Assembly (NCBI GenBank): GCA_964035575.1 | Contig: OZ037926.1 | Span: 186,001 to 250,000, forward strand | Source: Rhynchopus sp. YZ270_cl-10 | Lineage: Eukaryota; Euglenozoa; Diplonemea; Diplonemida; Diplonemidae | DNA: 64,000 nt | Direction of reading: 5' to 3' | Shown here: positions 52,250-63,452 of the stretch, one piece after another | Position numbering within the stretch: the stretch's first letter is position 1 | Layout: each line of letters opens with the position of its first letter | Notes under the pieces: generated by a model | What the model saw: the letters and a program-made list of their open reading frames with translations, nothing else | What the model was told of the DNA's origin: nothing | Databases searched by the model: none | Position numbers and translations under genes: made by a program

Positions 52250-52318
52250 GTGAAGTTATTACTGCAGGCACCTCCAACTGACCCACGCACCATGCCAGCC
52301 ATCCGGAGCAAAGAAGCA
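52250..52318 (+). repeat. Family F copy
   Basis: gtgaagttattactgcaggc, acccacgcaccatgccagcc, atccggagcaaagaagca. Confidence 0.75.
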
Positions 52319-52622
52319 TAAGATAAAAAGAGGAGGAGGAGGAGGAGGGGGGGGAGCGTAGAGACGATGTGGTTCTATGTAGTTCGGCCAACAAGCCATC
52401 GTGGTTATTTATTTCAGGTGCTACGTTGTGATGTACACTTAATTTGCGACACAAATTTGTACAAAAAAAAAAAATCCCCCCCACCCCAACGTTTTCCGCC
52501 CATCATTGTATAATACAATGAAACTTTCTGCACACATTTTTTTTTTTGTGGAAAACACCACACACCTAACTGTATTTCGCAATTCCGGAATTGCCCACAA
52601 AAACTGACATCAAAGCAGATGT

Positions 52623-54135
52623 CTACAGCAGGTTCATCCACCAGGTGTGGAAGCGTTCAGGTGTGAGCCGTGCAAGGGTTTCGTTTGTCTCGGCCAGGGT
52701 CGGGTCCTGCATCATGTCCGCCAGCATGCTGGTGGCTGCCATGCCTGAAGAGCCCTTCTCGATAAATCCTGTGTTCACAAAGACTTTGCCGAAGACACGC
52801 CCAATAATGGGGTTGTAGTCTGGCGACACCGCACACTCTTCACCTCTGGGCACGAGAACTGTGTTTTCCTTGATACCCATAAGTCCATGTGCATAGGTAC
52901 GCAGCTGCACCACCATCGACTCACGTGGCAGAGGGTTCCTCCCGTCATTGCCCAAATCAAGCTGACCACGCACAACAATATTGTCTCCAGAGCGTGCCGT
53001 CTGCACGAGACAGTCTGCGTCGTAGAAACTGCTCAGATCTTGTGGTGGGGTTTCGACCGCCTTCACGTTGGTGACAATCTGTTTTAATGTTTTTTGGTAA
53101 TCTCCCACTGCATATTTAACATACCGCCTGCGTCTTAGCCGGGAAAACCGACGCCCTTCTGGCCGCACCGAACGTCACCCTCCTTGCAGACGCTCCACAG
53201 CAGAGCACCACGGAGTCGAATCTGTACTCCGATTGTTTGGTATCCCCTGCCAGCACGTACTCTGTGGGTCCGCCCTCGTGAGACTCCTCTGTGAGGGATG
53301 TGATGTGCACACCGTTCAGAAAGACGACACCATTGGCGACACACTTCGCACGCAGCACTGCCCACAACCTTGCTGTATCCAAAAACGCTGTCACACAGCT
53401 CGCCTCGCCCTTCACCCACCCGCGCGAGGACTCCAACTCCCCGCCGTACTGCGAAACCGCTTGCAGAATGGGCTCCATAGCCTCCACCTCAGTCCAGCTC
53501 AAGGGACCAACCGCCTTCTGCTCCACCCCAGATGGCGGTTCTGCCTCATTGTATCCCTCTGGCCTCTTACCTAAACGTGTGAAGTTGATGTTCTGTACCC
53601 CCTGCACGGTCGACGCTACCTCAGGTATCTCACTGCAAAGTCGTGACAACGTTTCCGGCCATTGCTTCAGAACGCCCGCAGTAACCTCAGGAATGCTACA
53701 CAAAGCGTGCATCCACCAGCATCCACCTAGCAGTAGGTCTCCTGTAGTGAGACACAGGTCAAACCCGTCGTAGGCTCCGTTTGGGGGGAAGATGGCGCGC
53801 CAGAAGGAGTAGCGGCAGGGGGTTACGGGGAGAGCGGTCATGGTGAAGGTGTTGCGTGGATGCGCGCGCGCGGCGGAGGTGGTGAGGACCTGTGGTGTGA
53901 GGAGCGTTTCGGGACGCGGGGAGGCGTCGAGGACGGTCACTTTGTAGCCACGCTTGGAGAGCTCGTAGGCCTGCAGGACGCCGGTGATGCCGCCTCCGAG
54001 GACACAGACCTCGTCGCGTTTGGTAACAGCGTCGCCGACCTGTGCGCGTGTCTCAAATGTGCTGGAGTACATGTGCGTTGCAATTGAACCAAGAATGCAG
54101 CCACCCCCAACAATCCTGAGCGATGCTCTCGACAT
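52623..54135 (-). CDS. FAD-dependent oxidoreductase, D-amino-acid dehydrogenase-like, 2 exons
   Basis: Exons 54135-53125 and 53078-52623 join in phase 0 across a 46-bp intron (GTATGT donor, AAAACAG acceptor), giving 488 residues. An N-terminal leader of about 40 residues (SLRIVGGGCILGSIATHMYS) could be an anchor or targeting peptide. The Rossmann dinucleotide motif is VCVLGGGITGVLQAYELSKR with YKVTVLDA ending the second strand, as in the DAO/glycine oxidase superfamily. Further family landmarks are FDSVVLCCGASARR (the 'V-x-x-G-A-W/A-S' strand) and, near the C-terminus, SPDYNPIIGRV and FVNTGFIEKGSSGMAATSML, which correspond to the 'P-x-I-G' and 'G-H-G-x-x-G-x-x' FAD-closing segments. Flavin oxidation of an amino-acid-like substrate is likely; the substrate is not readable. 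Confidence 0.9.
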
Positions 54136-54762
54136 TGAATGGTATGTGTGTGTGTGTGGTGTGTTTCTGATGGGGTGGTGGGGGGGTTTTGAAAGTTTGT
54201 TATTTTTGCTACTCCGTTTGGTTTGTATTTGTATTTAAGTTTTATGTAGTAACTTTGTAAGTTAAGAGGTAGGTGAAGGTACGCTTCTTTGTTGAGATCG
54301 ACTTAGCGAAATCCTGTTAAAGCCTCACTCTAAGGGTGGTGGGGGGCATGAGTAGGAATGCAATATGCAGTTGAATAAAACAAAAAATTAACACTTTTTT
54401 TTTGGGTCCGTTTTTTGCTCACAGAAAAAAGATGTGGATCTTCCGGCAAAATAAAACGGAACCGTTGTGGGTAGGGAAAAGTTTTAAAAAAAGAAGGCGA
54501 TTGGGAACGGGTTAATGTCGAAGCATCAAAAAAGGTAAATAAAGAAAGAGCTGTTGGTATGTTTGTGTCAACAGAGAAGGGAACCCAGACCAGAGGTCGT
54601 ATGGGTTGGCGAGGTTGTCCTGGAAGCTCTACTCTACGTGTGCATAGGCAGAGATCGGGGACAGATGCCACGCGGCAGGGGAGGAATGTCTTTTGTGTTA
54701 TGCCTGTGTTGTGCAGGTGCCTTGCAACTTCTTATCATGGCACCGTTCCTTTGTAAGAGGAC
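54136..54762. other. Intergenic spacer
   Basis: No dispersed repeat recognised. From about 54574 the sequence matches the equivalent flank of the downstream tandem copy (55914 on), so the duplication unit of the twin genes extends past their stop codons. Confidence 0.5.
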
Positions 54763-55551
54763 TTAGGTGGGGATGCCACGGAACGGACCGTCAGACGGAG
54801 AGCGCGACACAAGGCCCTCCCATGGGCACTCAGTGCACGGTGGTGGTGGGCCGTACCTGCCCTGGCAGTTGTTGTTCTTGCATGAGGACCCGTCCCAGGT
54901 GCAGCGTCCTCCCGCAACAGGGCACGCACCAACAGTGAGGTGCTGCGTGCAGTCCACACCGTCCTTGTCAATACCAAAGGCAACAAACTCTGCGTTGGCA
55001 GGCAGCGTGAACGTCGTCGACGCCCCCGGCGCAAGCTGCTTCCTGAAGCTTCCCATCGGGTGCACGAACGAGGTGCCGGGTGCGCCAGTTGTGAAGCGTG
55101 GTGCGCACTGCGTCCTCTCCCATCCTGGGGTCACTGCAAGCAGTCCTGGGAGGCCACCCTGGTACGTGCGCACACAGCTCTGCGGGCATGCGTAGAAGAA
55201 CACCCATGCGTCGCACACATCAATCAGGGAAGGCTCGTTCGGGCATGAGTACGTCACCTCCGTCCCTGCAGCAAGGTCCCAGTTCGACAGCGTTGTTGGG
55301 AGCAGGCGCAGGTGTGCTGGTGGGTCCTGCAGACGTGCACCGGGCACCACTGTCGGTGCGCTGATGTCTGGCCAGGCAGGGTTGCCTGCTGAGGACAGAA
55401 ACTCGAGGTGGATCGGAAGGGACGCAGAGACTCCCAGCTGCCCGACCCCCCCCTCCGGCTTAGCAGCCTCCAGACGCACTGATGCAGTTAGCTCTCCGCT
55501 GCTGAGTGCCACAAGCGACGCCAACACGAGGCTCTTCTGCAGAAGCGGCAT
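54763..55551 (-). CDS. Secreted Cys-rich protein, tandem copy 1
   Basis: Single exon, 262 residues. A signal peptide (MPLLQKSLVLASLVALSSG) is followed by a mature chain with about 14 Cys, several in pairs such as CPNEPSLIDVC, CPQSC, CTQHLTVGACP and CTWDGSSCKNNNC, so a disulfide-stabilised extracellular protein is expected. There is no transmembrane segment and no repeat. I do not recognise the family. The protein is identical to that of copy 2 (56083-56871), which lies 1320 bp away in the same orientation. Confidence 0.8.
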   Translation of the reverse strand: MPLLQKSLVLASLVALSSGELTASVRLEAAKPEGGVGQLGVSASLPIHLEFLSSAGNPAWPDISAPTVVPGARLQDPPAHLRLLPTTLSNWDLAAGTEVTYSCPNEPSLIDVCDAWVFFYACPQSCVRTYQGGLPGLLAVTPGWERTQCAPRFTTGAPGTSFVHPMGSFRKQLAPGASTTFTLPANAEFVAFGIDKDGVDCTQHLTVGACPVAGGRCTWDGSSCKNNNCQGRYGPPPPCTECPWEGLVSRSPSDGPFRGIPT

Positions 55552-56082
55552 TGTGTGAAGTGTAAGGTGTAAGGTGGACGAGGTGTCTGCAACGGTGTGG
55601 TGTGGTGGTTAAGAGAGAGGTCCTTCGGTGTGGAAGGTGAAAGGAACAAATCATCAGAAACTTTTTTGGTTTATTGCTCCGCTCATTTCGGCACTCAGGT
55701 AAATGCCAAAGAAAAAAAAACGGCAACACCCGAGCAGTGTTCAGTTGCCACCATGCGATTAACACAAACGCACATGGGTTTGGCAAACGAACACAAACGC
55801 GGCTTGTCTAAAAGGTTAAAACGGAAAAGGCAAAAAGCAAAGCAAAGAGTGTGATGTGTTCAAAACATCATGTAAATAAAGGCACCGTTGGTACGGGTGG
55901 TTTAGGTTGTCAGAAAAGGAACCCCAGAGACAGAGAGTGTATGGGTCTCTGGGTGGCAAAGTGTCCCGGAAGCTCTACTCTACGTGTCCGTAGGCAGAGA
56001 TCGGGGACAGGGATGCCGTGTGGTGAGGAAGGAATGTCTTTGTGTTGGGTTGCATGTTGGTGTTGTTCTTTGTCAAGAGGAT
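55552..56082. other. Spacer between the twin genes
   Basis: The flanks of both copies are recognisably duplicated (55552-55600 resembles 56872-56925; 55914-56060 resembles 54574-54740), with indels. The central 300 bp are unique. No gene seen. Confidence 0.5.
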
Positions 56083-56871
56083 TTAGGTGGGGATGCCACG
56101 GAACGGACCGTCAGACGGAGAGCGCGACACAAGGCCCTCCCATGGGCACTCAGTGCACGGTGGTGGTGGGCCGTACCTGCCCTGGCAGTTGTTGTTCTTG
56201 CATGAGGACCCGTCCCAGGTGCAGCGTCCTCCCGCAACAGGGCACGCACCAACAGTGAGGTGCTGCGTGCAGTCCACACCGTCCTTGTCAATACCAAAGG
56301 CAACAAACTCTGCGTTGGCAGGCAGCGTGAACGTCGTCGACGCACCCGGCGCAAGCTGCTTCCTGAAGCTTCCCATCGGGTGCACGAACGAGGTGCCGGG
56401 TGCGCCAGTTGTGAAGCGTGGTGCGCACTGTGTCCTCTCCCATCCTGGGGTCACTGCAAGCAGTCCTGGGAGGCCACCCTGGTACGTGCGCACACAGCTC
56501 TGCGGGCATGCGTAGAAGAACACCCATGCGTCGCACACATCAATCAGGGAAGGCTCGTTCGGGCATGAGTACGTCACCTCCGTCCCTGCAGCAAGGTCCC
56601 AGTTCGACAGCGTTGTTGGGAGCAGGCGCAGGTGTGCTGGTGGGTCCTGCAGACGTGCACCGGGCACCACTGTCGGTGCGCTGATGTCTGGCCAGGCAGG
56701 GTTGCCTGCTGAGGACAGAAACTCGAGGTGGATCGGAAGGGACGCAGAGACTCCCAGCTGCCCGACCCCCCCCTCCGGCTTTGCAGCCTCCAGACGCACT
56801 GATGCAGTTAATTCTCCGCTGCTGAGTGCCACAAGCGACGCCAACACGAGGCTCTTCTGCAGAAGCGGCAT
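56083..56871 (-). CDS. Secreted Cys-rich protein, tandem copy 2
   Basis: Single exon, 262 residues, start MPLLQKSLVLASL. Reading against copy 1 base by base I count five differences in 789 bp, all synonymous (for example GAG CTA versus GAA TTA for Glu-Leu). The upstream frame stays open for another 69 codons, but that part is 5' leader: it contains further short copies of a 'gcaacggtgtggt' motif also found before copy 1. Same unknown secreted function as copy 1. The clean coding sequences against diverged spacers suggest either gene conversion or strong constraint on the protein. Confidence 0.82.
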   Translation of the reverse strand: MPLLQKSLVLASLVALSSGELTASVRLEAAKPEGGVGQLGVSASLPIHLEFLSSAGNPAWPDISAPTVVPGARLQDPPAHLRLLPTTLSNWDLAAGTEVTYSCPNEPSLIDVCDAWVFFYACPQSCVRTYQGGLPGLLAVTPGWERTQCAPRFTTGAPGTSFVHPMGSFRKQLAPGASTTFTLPANAEFVAFGIDKDGVDCTQHLTVGACPVAGGRCTWDGSSCKNNNCQGRYGPPPPCTECPWEGLVSRSPSDGPFRGIPT

Positions 56872-59800
56872 TGTGTGAAGTGTAGAGTGTAGACGAGATG
56901 TCTGCAACGGTGTGGTGTGATGTGGTTTTGGTACCGAATAACGAAGTAAGACCAGGCAACGCCTATACGGAGTATAGCCCACTTGCAACGGTGTGGTATG
57001 GTGTGACTTGGGTTCGGGAAGGTGGACTGGGAGAAAAGGATGAAATGGGAGCTGAGAATTCCTTTTGCTTTCCCCCATATCTTTTTTTTGTCTATCATAG
57101 TAGTGTCAACAAAAAAAAACTTTAGGGAGAAGGGGGGGCGTAAAGAAGAATGGGATGAAAGAACGGCAATGACATTGTTTCATATACTAACCATTCTACT
57201 GAATAGAAGGTATAATAGGCAATGAAAGGCAAAACAGCAAAAGAGAAAAAGGAAGAAAAAGGCAAAAAAAAAAAAAAAAGGTGAATTATTTTGGGCGGAC
57301 CCAAAACAAAACAGATCTTTTTTTAGGGGGGGACAAAAAAAAAACATTGTCAACAAATTTGAGTATCTTAAGATTTTAAAAATACGCATTTTTTTGCAGG
57401 CAGAGGTAAATAAAAAGGGGATTCTTTTTGGGGATAAAGTTGGACTTTACTTAATTCACCTTTTTTTTAAGGCGATTTTTGGGTGTTAAGATTGATGTAT
57501 TTTTTTTTTTGTTGATACTTAAACGCACTCCGTTGTCTGCAGATTAATTTGAATAATTTTTTTTTCTTCCCCTAGACATCCGGAGAGATACGCAAAGAAA
57601 GAATGAGAAGGGTGCAGAAAGCACCTCCCTCCTTTTTTTAAAGGTAGCTTTGTTTTTCGATTTTTTTTTTTTTTTTTTGATATCTTGTTTTTTTTAATGA
57701 TCATAGGATAGTGACTTCTTGGGTTTATTTGTTTTCTCGTTTACTTTTTTCAGAAAAATATAAATACGGAAAGAACGAAGAAAAAAATGAGCAAGCGCGG
57801 GAGAAAAAGAAAAACAGAATGGAATTTGGTAAATTTGGAGCAATCCCTACCATCCTGGCCGCGAAAAGTGTACAAAAAAAAAAAAAACAAAGAAAAAAAT
57901 GACAAAAAAAAAAGACAATACAAACATCGCAGATTTATTGCTCAAAAGTATGGGGGAAAAAATTGAGGGAAAACAAAAAAAAAAAAGAGGGAAATAATCA
58001 GCCGATGATTATTTCGTTTTCATTTTCCCACAATTTCTCTCCACACTTAGTAAAGCCTACCGCTAGACGTAACGTGATGCCTCTTTTTTAGAATTTTTTT
58101 TTTTTGTAACACTGCAGAGCTTGGATGGAGTTCATTAATGTAAAAGAACGCAAGACCAAAAAAAAAGCCTCACAACAATTGTTGTGAAAATGTATTTGCC
58201 GCTGGAAAACCCCAAATCATTCCATCCTTTCCCAAACAAACGGAAAACGCTTTGTCTCAAAGTAAATAAATGAGGGTGATAAAGAAAAGTGTTTACATAC
58301 TGATAGCGTACCAAGACGTGGAATCATACATAAAAGACAAAAGGCCACATATAAAGGAACTGTGGAAAAAATGCCACCTCTTACCCAGCCATTGTGAAAA
58401 AAAGAGGTTGGCATAAAGTCACTGTTGTGTCGTTGTGAAAAAAATTTTTTTGAGTTAAAAATGTGAGATAGTGGTTGCGAAGTACAAGAATATTTTTTGA
58501 CGTTTTTTAAAGTAACGCTCAAGTGAAAATGCTGAAAGCATAAAAAGCAGGGGGAAACATTTTGCATAAAAAAAGGCCGTCAAACAACCAAGGGACGCAA
58601 GCGAGGGGTGGGTGGTGGGAAAGTGGTCAACGAGAAAGCTTAGTCATTCACATGAAAACAGAGGAAGGATATTATTGAACTCTACAAAAAAGAAAGAAAA
58701 GAAACCGGAGGCAGCTCTTCTCATTTCGGGTCCCGATTACTAAGCTCTTTTGACAAAAAAGGAAATCTCAAAAAGCACAGAAAACCAAAAAAAAGACGAC
58801 GTTCATGATATTTTTGCCAGAAAAAACTGACAAAATTAGCATAAAACACTTGTGATTCCTGTCCAACGAGGCAGACTGGGGGTAATTGGATCAATAAAGA
58901 AAAAAAACATTTGTGTGTACATCCAAAATATGCTCTAATCTTACAAAAAAAAATAAAGAAATGGCCACACAAACGATGATTTTTTTTAATTTAAAGAACA
59001 CTTTCCTTGCCGCATCAGCGAAGTTCAGTTTTGAAGTACCTTTTTTTTCAAACTTTTTCCACTTTTTGACTTTTCCTCAACAAATTTGTCAAAATCACAG
59101 AATAACAAAAAAAAAGGGGGAGTAGGGGAACCAAGAATGCTGTGAATATCTCTTGTCTTTCTCTTTTCAAATCTTCAGTTTCAAGGTAATATCTAAAAAA
59201 AAACGTTGACACACCTTCTCATCACTACCATTCTACGCGCGTCGCAAAGCTTGGAAGGGAAAATTGATGACCAAAAAAAGGTATGCTGGGGGTTATATGG
59301 GGAGTGGGAAAGCTACCATCAGTAATGAAGCTTTTCTTTTGGAAATAAAATGCATAAAAAATAAAAAGAGAGAGAGGCCATGGGAGGGAGGAATGACAAT
59401 GCCGGGTTACATCTTTTACCTTAGGTTGTTGTAATTTTTTTTTTCTTTTTTGTAGAACAATGTTATTTTTTTTCTCTTCGCTCGCAGTTCCTTGATCTTT
59501 ACCTCAAAAGAGAAAATTCAGTCCGCAGTAGCAGTTTGAGAAAAAAAAAAAAGAATCGTTGAAGAAAAAAGAAAAAAAACAACAAAAAAAGGCGAAACAA
59601 AGAAAAATGCAAACAAAAAGATTGTCATTTTATCCAACCCATGTCTTCCCATTTTTTTTTGACAAAAAAAAAATGTCATAAAAGAGACTAAATAACAGAA
59701 GAAGGGAAAGCGCATATAAATAAATCTTTTTGTTCAAGAGAAGAAATATTAAATTGGTCTGCGGAGCGCTTTTCAAACCGACAAAAACCCACCAGCACAT

Positions 59801-60041
59801 GCCCCTTAGAGAGACACGGGGAGAAAGTTCCCCTCGGCCAAGGCCGCTAAAAAAAGACCAATTTTTCAACAATGTTTATTCCCTTGAAGAAAGACTATGC
59901 GTCGAGTTTTTTTTATTTATTTTTGAATAGATGGATGTAACAGAAACGTGAAAAATCTGATTGTTGTGTGAACACAAAAAATGTTTTGTTGATTACGTTT
60001 TTTTTTTTTTAGGTATTTTTTTTTTCTCAAGATAAAAAATT
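56872..60041. other. Gene-free A/T homopolymer-rich DNA
   Basis: After the 5' leader of the twin gene (to about 57020) the sequence is dominated by A and T runs. I recognise no copy of families A to G between 57.2 and 60.0 kb, unlike other spacers, apart from a weak family G-like 3' part at about 57590-57640. No coding frame has acceptable composition. Confidence 0.6.
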
Positions 60042-60710
60042 CTACTCCTCCTCCTCAACCTCAGAGTCGTCTTCGGATTCGGCCTTCTTCTTGCCCTTTC
60101 CACGTCCACGGCGGCCACGACGGCGCTTCTTCTTCATCGTCACCATCACCGCAGGAGCCGGGTACAGGTGTGCCGTCAGGTGTGCCGGGGGAACCTGGAA
60201 GAACATATCCCAGTTCCCTCCGTGGGGGTTGCACGACCTGCAGGAGCAGATCCCTGGGGCAGGCTCAAACCAGGTCATCGCCGGGGGCGTCCAGTCTGGC
60301 TCGGCAAAGCGGTACCCCGTCTCGAGCACGTGGTTGTGGGGGAACGGGATTGCTGCGGGCACCTCGAAGTAGAACTGCGGGGGCTGCGGGAGGGACTCCA
60401 TCGTGAAGAGGTCCTCGTCGTCCTGCACGTCGTCCGCCCACCTCAGTGGGGCGGGCTCCTCCGCTGAGGCGGACGAGGCATCTCCGTCAACAGAGGACAC
60501 AGACAGCCCCATCGTTCCCTCAGAAGGAGACACGGAAGGGGATGACGGCACAGTCGACGACGTCTCAAACACAGCCGGGGACGAGTGGGAACGGACACGA
60601 ACCTCCACAGCGCGCTTACGACGCAGGCCAGACGCAGCTACGGACGCATCAGTCGCACCAGTTCCGTCACGACGAGGGGAACGGCCTCGGGAGATGTACA
60701 TAGCAGTCAT
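60042..60710 (-). CDS. Unknown protein with basic patch and acidic tail
   Basis: Single exon, 222 residues, start MTAMYISRGRSPRRDG. The N-terminal third is Arg/Ser-rich and disordered. The middle (residues about 100-185) is better ordered and rich in P, F and W: PQFYFEVPAAIPFPHNHV, AEPDWTPPAMTWFEPAPG, a CSCRSC cluster and NWDMFFQVPPAHL. The C-terminus is a dense basic run (MKKKRRRGRRGRGKGKKK) closed by an acidic tail (SEDDSEVEEEE), a plan common in nucleolar or RNA-associated proteins. I do not recognise the family. GC-rich third positions and the sharp switch to AT-rich flanks support coding. A family A repeat lies about 245 bp upstream of the start. Confidence 0.75.
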   Translation of the reverse strand: MTAMYISRGRSPRRDGTGATDASVAASGLRRKRAVEVRVRSHSSPAVFETSSTVPSSPSVSPSEGTMGLSVSSVDGDASSASAEEPAPLRWADDVQDDEDLFTMESLPQPPQFYFEVPAAIPFPHNHVLETGYRFAEPDWTPPAMTWFEPAPGICSCRSCNPHGGNWDMFFQVPPAHLTAHLYPAPAVMVTMKKKRRRGRRGRGKGKKKAESEDDSEVEEEE

Positions 60711-60954
60711 TGTAATATCGTTAAAGAGAAAAAGAGAGAAGTTTTAAAGAATTTAAAGCGAAGCGCTTGGTGGGGAAGATAAAAAAGAGTTGTAAAAGAT
60801 AGCTGAGGTGGAGGAGGGTGTGTGTTGTGTGGGGTGGGGTAGGTAAGGGATAGCCGAGAAAGAGAAAATGTGTGTGGGGGAATAGGGTGTGCAATTTTTG
60901 ACCATTTTGTGTTTTTTTGTGTCAAAGCAACAAAAAAGAGAGAGAGAGAAAGAA

Positions 60955-61006
60955 GAGGAAGTTGAAAGTGCAAACGCCTCACCATTCATCGGCGGACGCA
61001 GGCGAT
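60955..61006 (-). repeat. Family A copy
   Basis: Long-loop form, tip ccattcatcgg; (GA)n on its left becomes a (CT)n tract on the gene strand. Confidence 0.75.
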
Positions 61007-61494
61007 GGGGGGGAAAAGAGGGGGAAAAAAACTGTGAACGATATGCTTTTTTTGAAGAAAGCGCACTCTGATAGGGGGGTTTTATTTGAAAAATAAAGTT
61101 AACTCTGTTATCAATCAGGCACTATGTCACCAAAAAAAAAATGCTGGGAGGGAAAAAGAAAGGTAGAAAAAGGCCCCATTTCGAGGCGAATATCTGAAGA
61201 AAAGTCAGTGAAAATAAAACCTCAGTCGCCCGAACAGAGTCATGGATGGACACAAAGAGGGGGGGAGCACGGCAAAAAACCAGTTGTGGAATTTTTCTTG
61301 ATGTTGAAACAAAAGGATTACCCGTTCTTCCTGCAGTGCCGTAGCGTGGCTGTCGCTTGAAGTTAACAGTTACTTTTTTGCGTTCAACAGAAATTCACCC
61401 GTGGATTTGTTTGAAGATTCGTCCTGGATAGTATTATAATATGTCATGGGTATCCGGATCCAGATCATTTGTTTAATTTTTTTGATAAAATTGT

Positions 61495-61545
61495 AGTTGC
61501 CTCGGTTGTGTTGCCACAGTTTGTGCAATCTCCACTATTTTTTTC
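61495..61545 (+). repeat. Family D copy, subtype 2
   Basis: Same text as the copy at 1545 through aatctccact, 60 kb apart. Confidence 0.7.
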
Positions 61546-62037
61546 TTTTTGTCCATTTTTTTTTTGCGGGCTACTTTTGTGAACATCCATTTTCTACTAC
61601 CTCTACACAACCAAAGCACTCCTTTGAATGCTGTCATAGTGTCCACATCAAAACGCAAATTCGATTTCTTTCTTTTTTGATTTTTTTTGATAAATTGTTG
61701 TAATAGCGTAGTTGCAACCTGTGCAAGCTCCACTCTTTTTTGAACATCAACAGCAGGGGTTGCGGGGAGAGGTGCACTTATTGTGTGTATATATTCTGGT
61801 AAATTAAACTGGATTCAGTTTTATCCAATTTATTTTGCCGATTTTATCCGGGAGCATATTTCTTTGTATGCAACCCGATTCTTTCTATGGGTTTTCATAA
61901 AGCAACGTGAAGGTAGGTAATCAGGAATTTCTGGGATGCCACTTCACGTAACACCTTGACCAAAATAAAAGAGACCTTGTAAGATGAATATATGCCTCAC
62001 GTGCACACACATCTATGAAAAAGATTTCCAAAAGAAA

Positions 62038-62122
62038 GAAAAGTTGAAAAAAGTGCAAAACGCCTCGCCGTTCATCGGCGGATGCAGACATTGGTTCCCC
62101 GCGGGTCATCGAACCCCCTAGA
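62038..62122 (-). repeat. Family A copy with T-arm
   Basis: Long-loop hairpin, then tggttccccgcgggtcatcg, which on minus gives ttcgatgacccgcggggaac with a following CA. Confidence 0.75.
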
Positions 62123-62462
62123 GAGCAAAGAAACAACAACAAAAAATATAGAAATAATAAAATGGACAAAAAAAAAAATACATTAGGCACAGTTTCGTTT
62201 GAAAACATAACGTACATTCTTCGTAAAAAGACTCGGGTCTCTTCATTGCCAGGCCACCTACCTTCATCACATTCGTTCTTCACTGGGTACACTAATTTTG
62301 TGTAAATACCAGAGAGTGACACATTCCATTATTGACCCTTATTAGTTATCAAACACCACACACACAATGCACAGAAACTGCCCAGGAACACCTGCTTTCC
62401 AACCCACACCCACAATATCTTTTTCCAAGGAAATAATAATTGCACACAGCAAACTAAAAAAA

Positions 62463-62520
62463 AGAGAAGTTGAAAGTACAGAACGCCTCGTCGGATAACC
62501 GGCGGACTAAAAGTGACTCC
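62463..62520 (-). repeat. Family A copy, diverged tip
   Basis: gagaagttgaaagtacagaa then cgcctcgtcggataaccggc; the tip forms a different short stem. Confidence 0.65.
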
Positions 62521-62585
62521 GCGAGTCGTTTCCGGGGAAAGAAAAAAAGGACTGAAATATGCGTTACGATTTATTTTTTAAGAAA

Positions 62586-62626
62586 GCGGTTGTGTCAGTG
62601 TGGCTACCCGAAGGATGCTCGCAACT
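62586..62626 (+). repeat. Family D copy, diverged
   Basis: gttgtgtcagtgtggctacc, cgaaggatgctc. Confidence 0.55.
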
Positions 62627-63332
62627 GCCCTGCACGCCTTTTTATGTATTTTGCTTTGTTTTTTGCCTCCCCCTGTTATGGAAGGGCACCGTGGGTAGAT
62701 AAGTTTTGATGTGATGTAAGACAACTCCATTTTTTGGGGAAAGGTGCCTTACGGCACAGTAGGATAACCAATGGTAAAAAAAAACTCCATTGCTAACTAA
62801 TACCTTGTCCGAAGAAAAATTCCACTCAGATTACATGAAAGCACGACTTATTTCCCAAAAAAGGAAGAGGAAAAAAAATAAAGGAAAGAAAAATAAAATA
62901 AAACGGCAAATTCGTTACAAAAAAATAAGACATTTTGTTCTTATTCATGGATAGACAAAGATCTTTACAAAAACACATCCCTGCAAAAATCTCAAAAATT
63001 GATAATTTTTTTGGGATGACTGGGTGCAGATTCATGACACAAAACACATTTATTTGGCATTTTCGGAATCCGTCCAAAAAGTGGTGCGGTCAATCCGGAA
63101 AAATGGACAAAATTATAGAGAATTTTCACAAATATGATGTTGTCAATGCCCCCCCACCCAACTACCCAGATTTTCAATAAGCAGCTCTCTCTCCATCGTA
63201 GGGTACAATCAACCTGTCTCACGACAGTCTAAACCCTTCGCCCGAAAAATTTACCCCACACACATTTTGATTTGAAATGAATATTTGCTGAAAAGGAGTT
63301 TGTCTATCCATGCTTTGTTATTTCGCAAAAAA

Positions 63333-63372
<40 letters not shown>

Positions 63373-63374
63373 TA

Positions 63375-63452
63375 AAGTTGATAGTGCAAAAACGCCTCTG
63401 GGACGCAAGGCACTGACACACTCCGCGGGTTGCCAAACCCCGGAGTGCTGCA
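63375..63452 (-). repeat. Family A copy, decayed T-arm
   Basis: Short-loop form; the T-arm part gcgggttgccaaaccccgg has lost the TTCGA core. A 40-base A run lies to its left. Confidence 0.7.

Larger units (their letters stand above)
51829..52622. other. Intergenic spacer with repeats D and F
   Basis: Family D lies at 51930-51975 and family F at 52250-52318. A (GGA)n stretch follows at 52331-52356. No gene seen. Confidence 0.55.
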
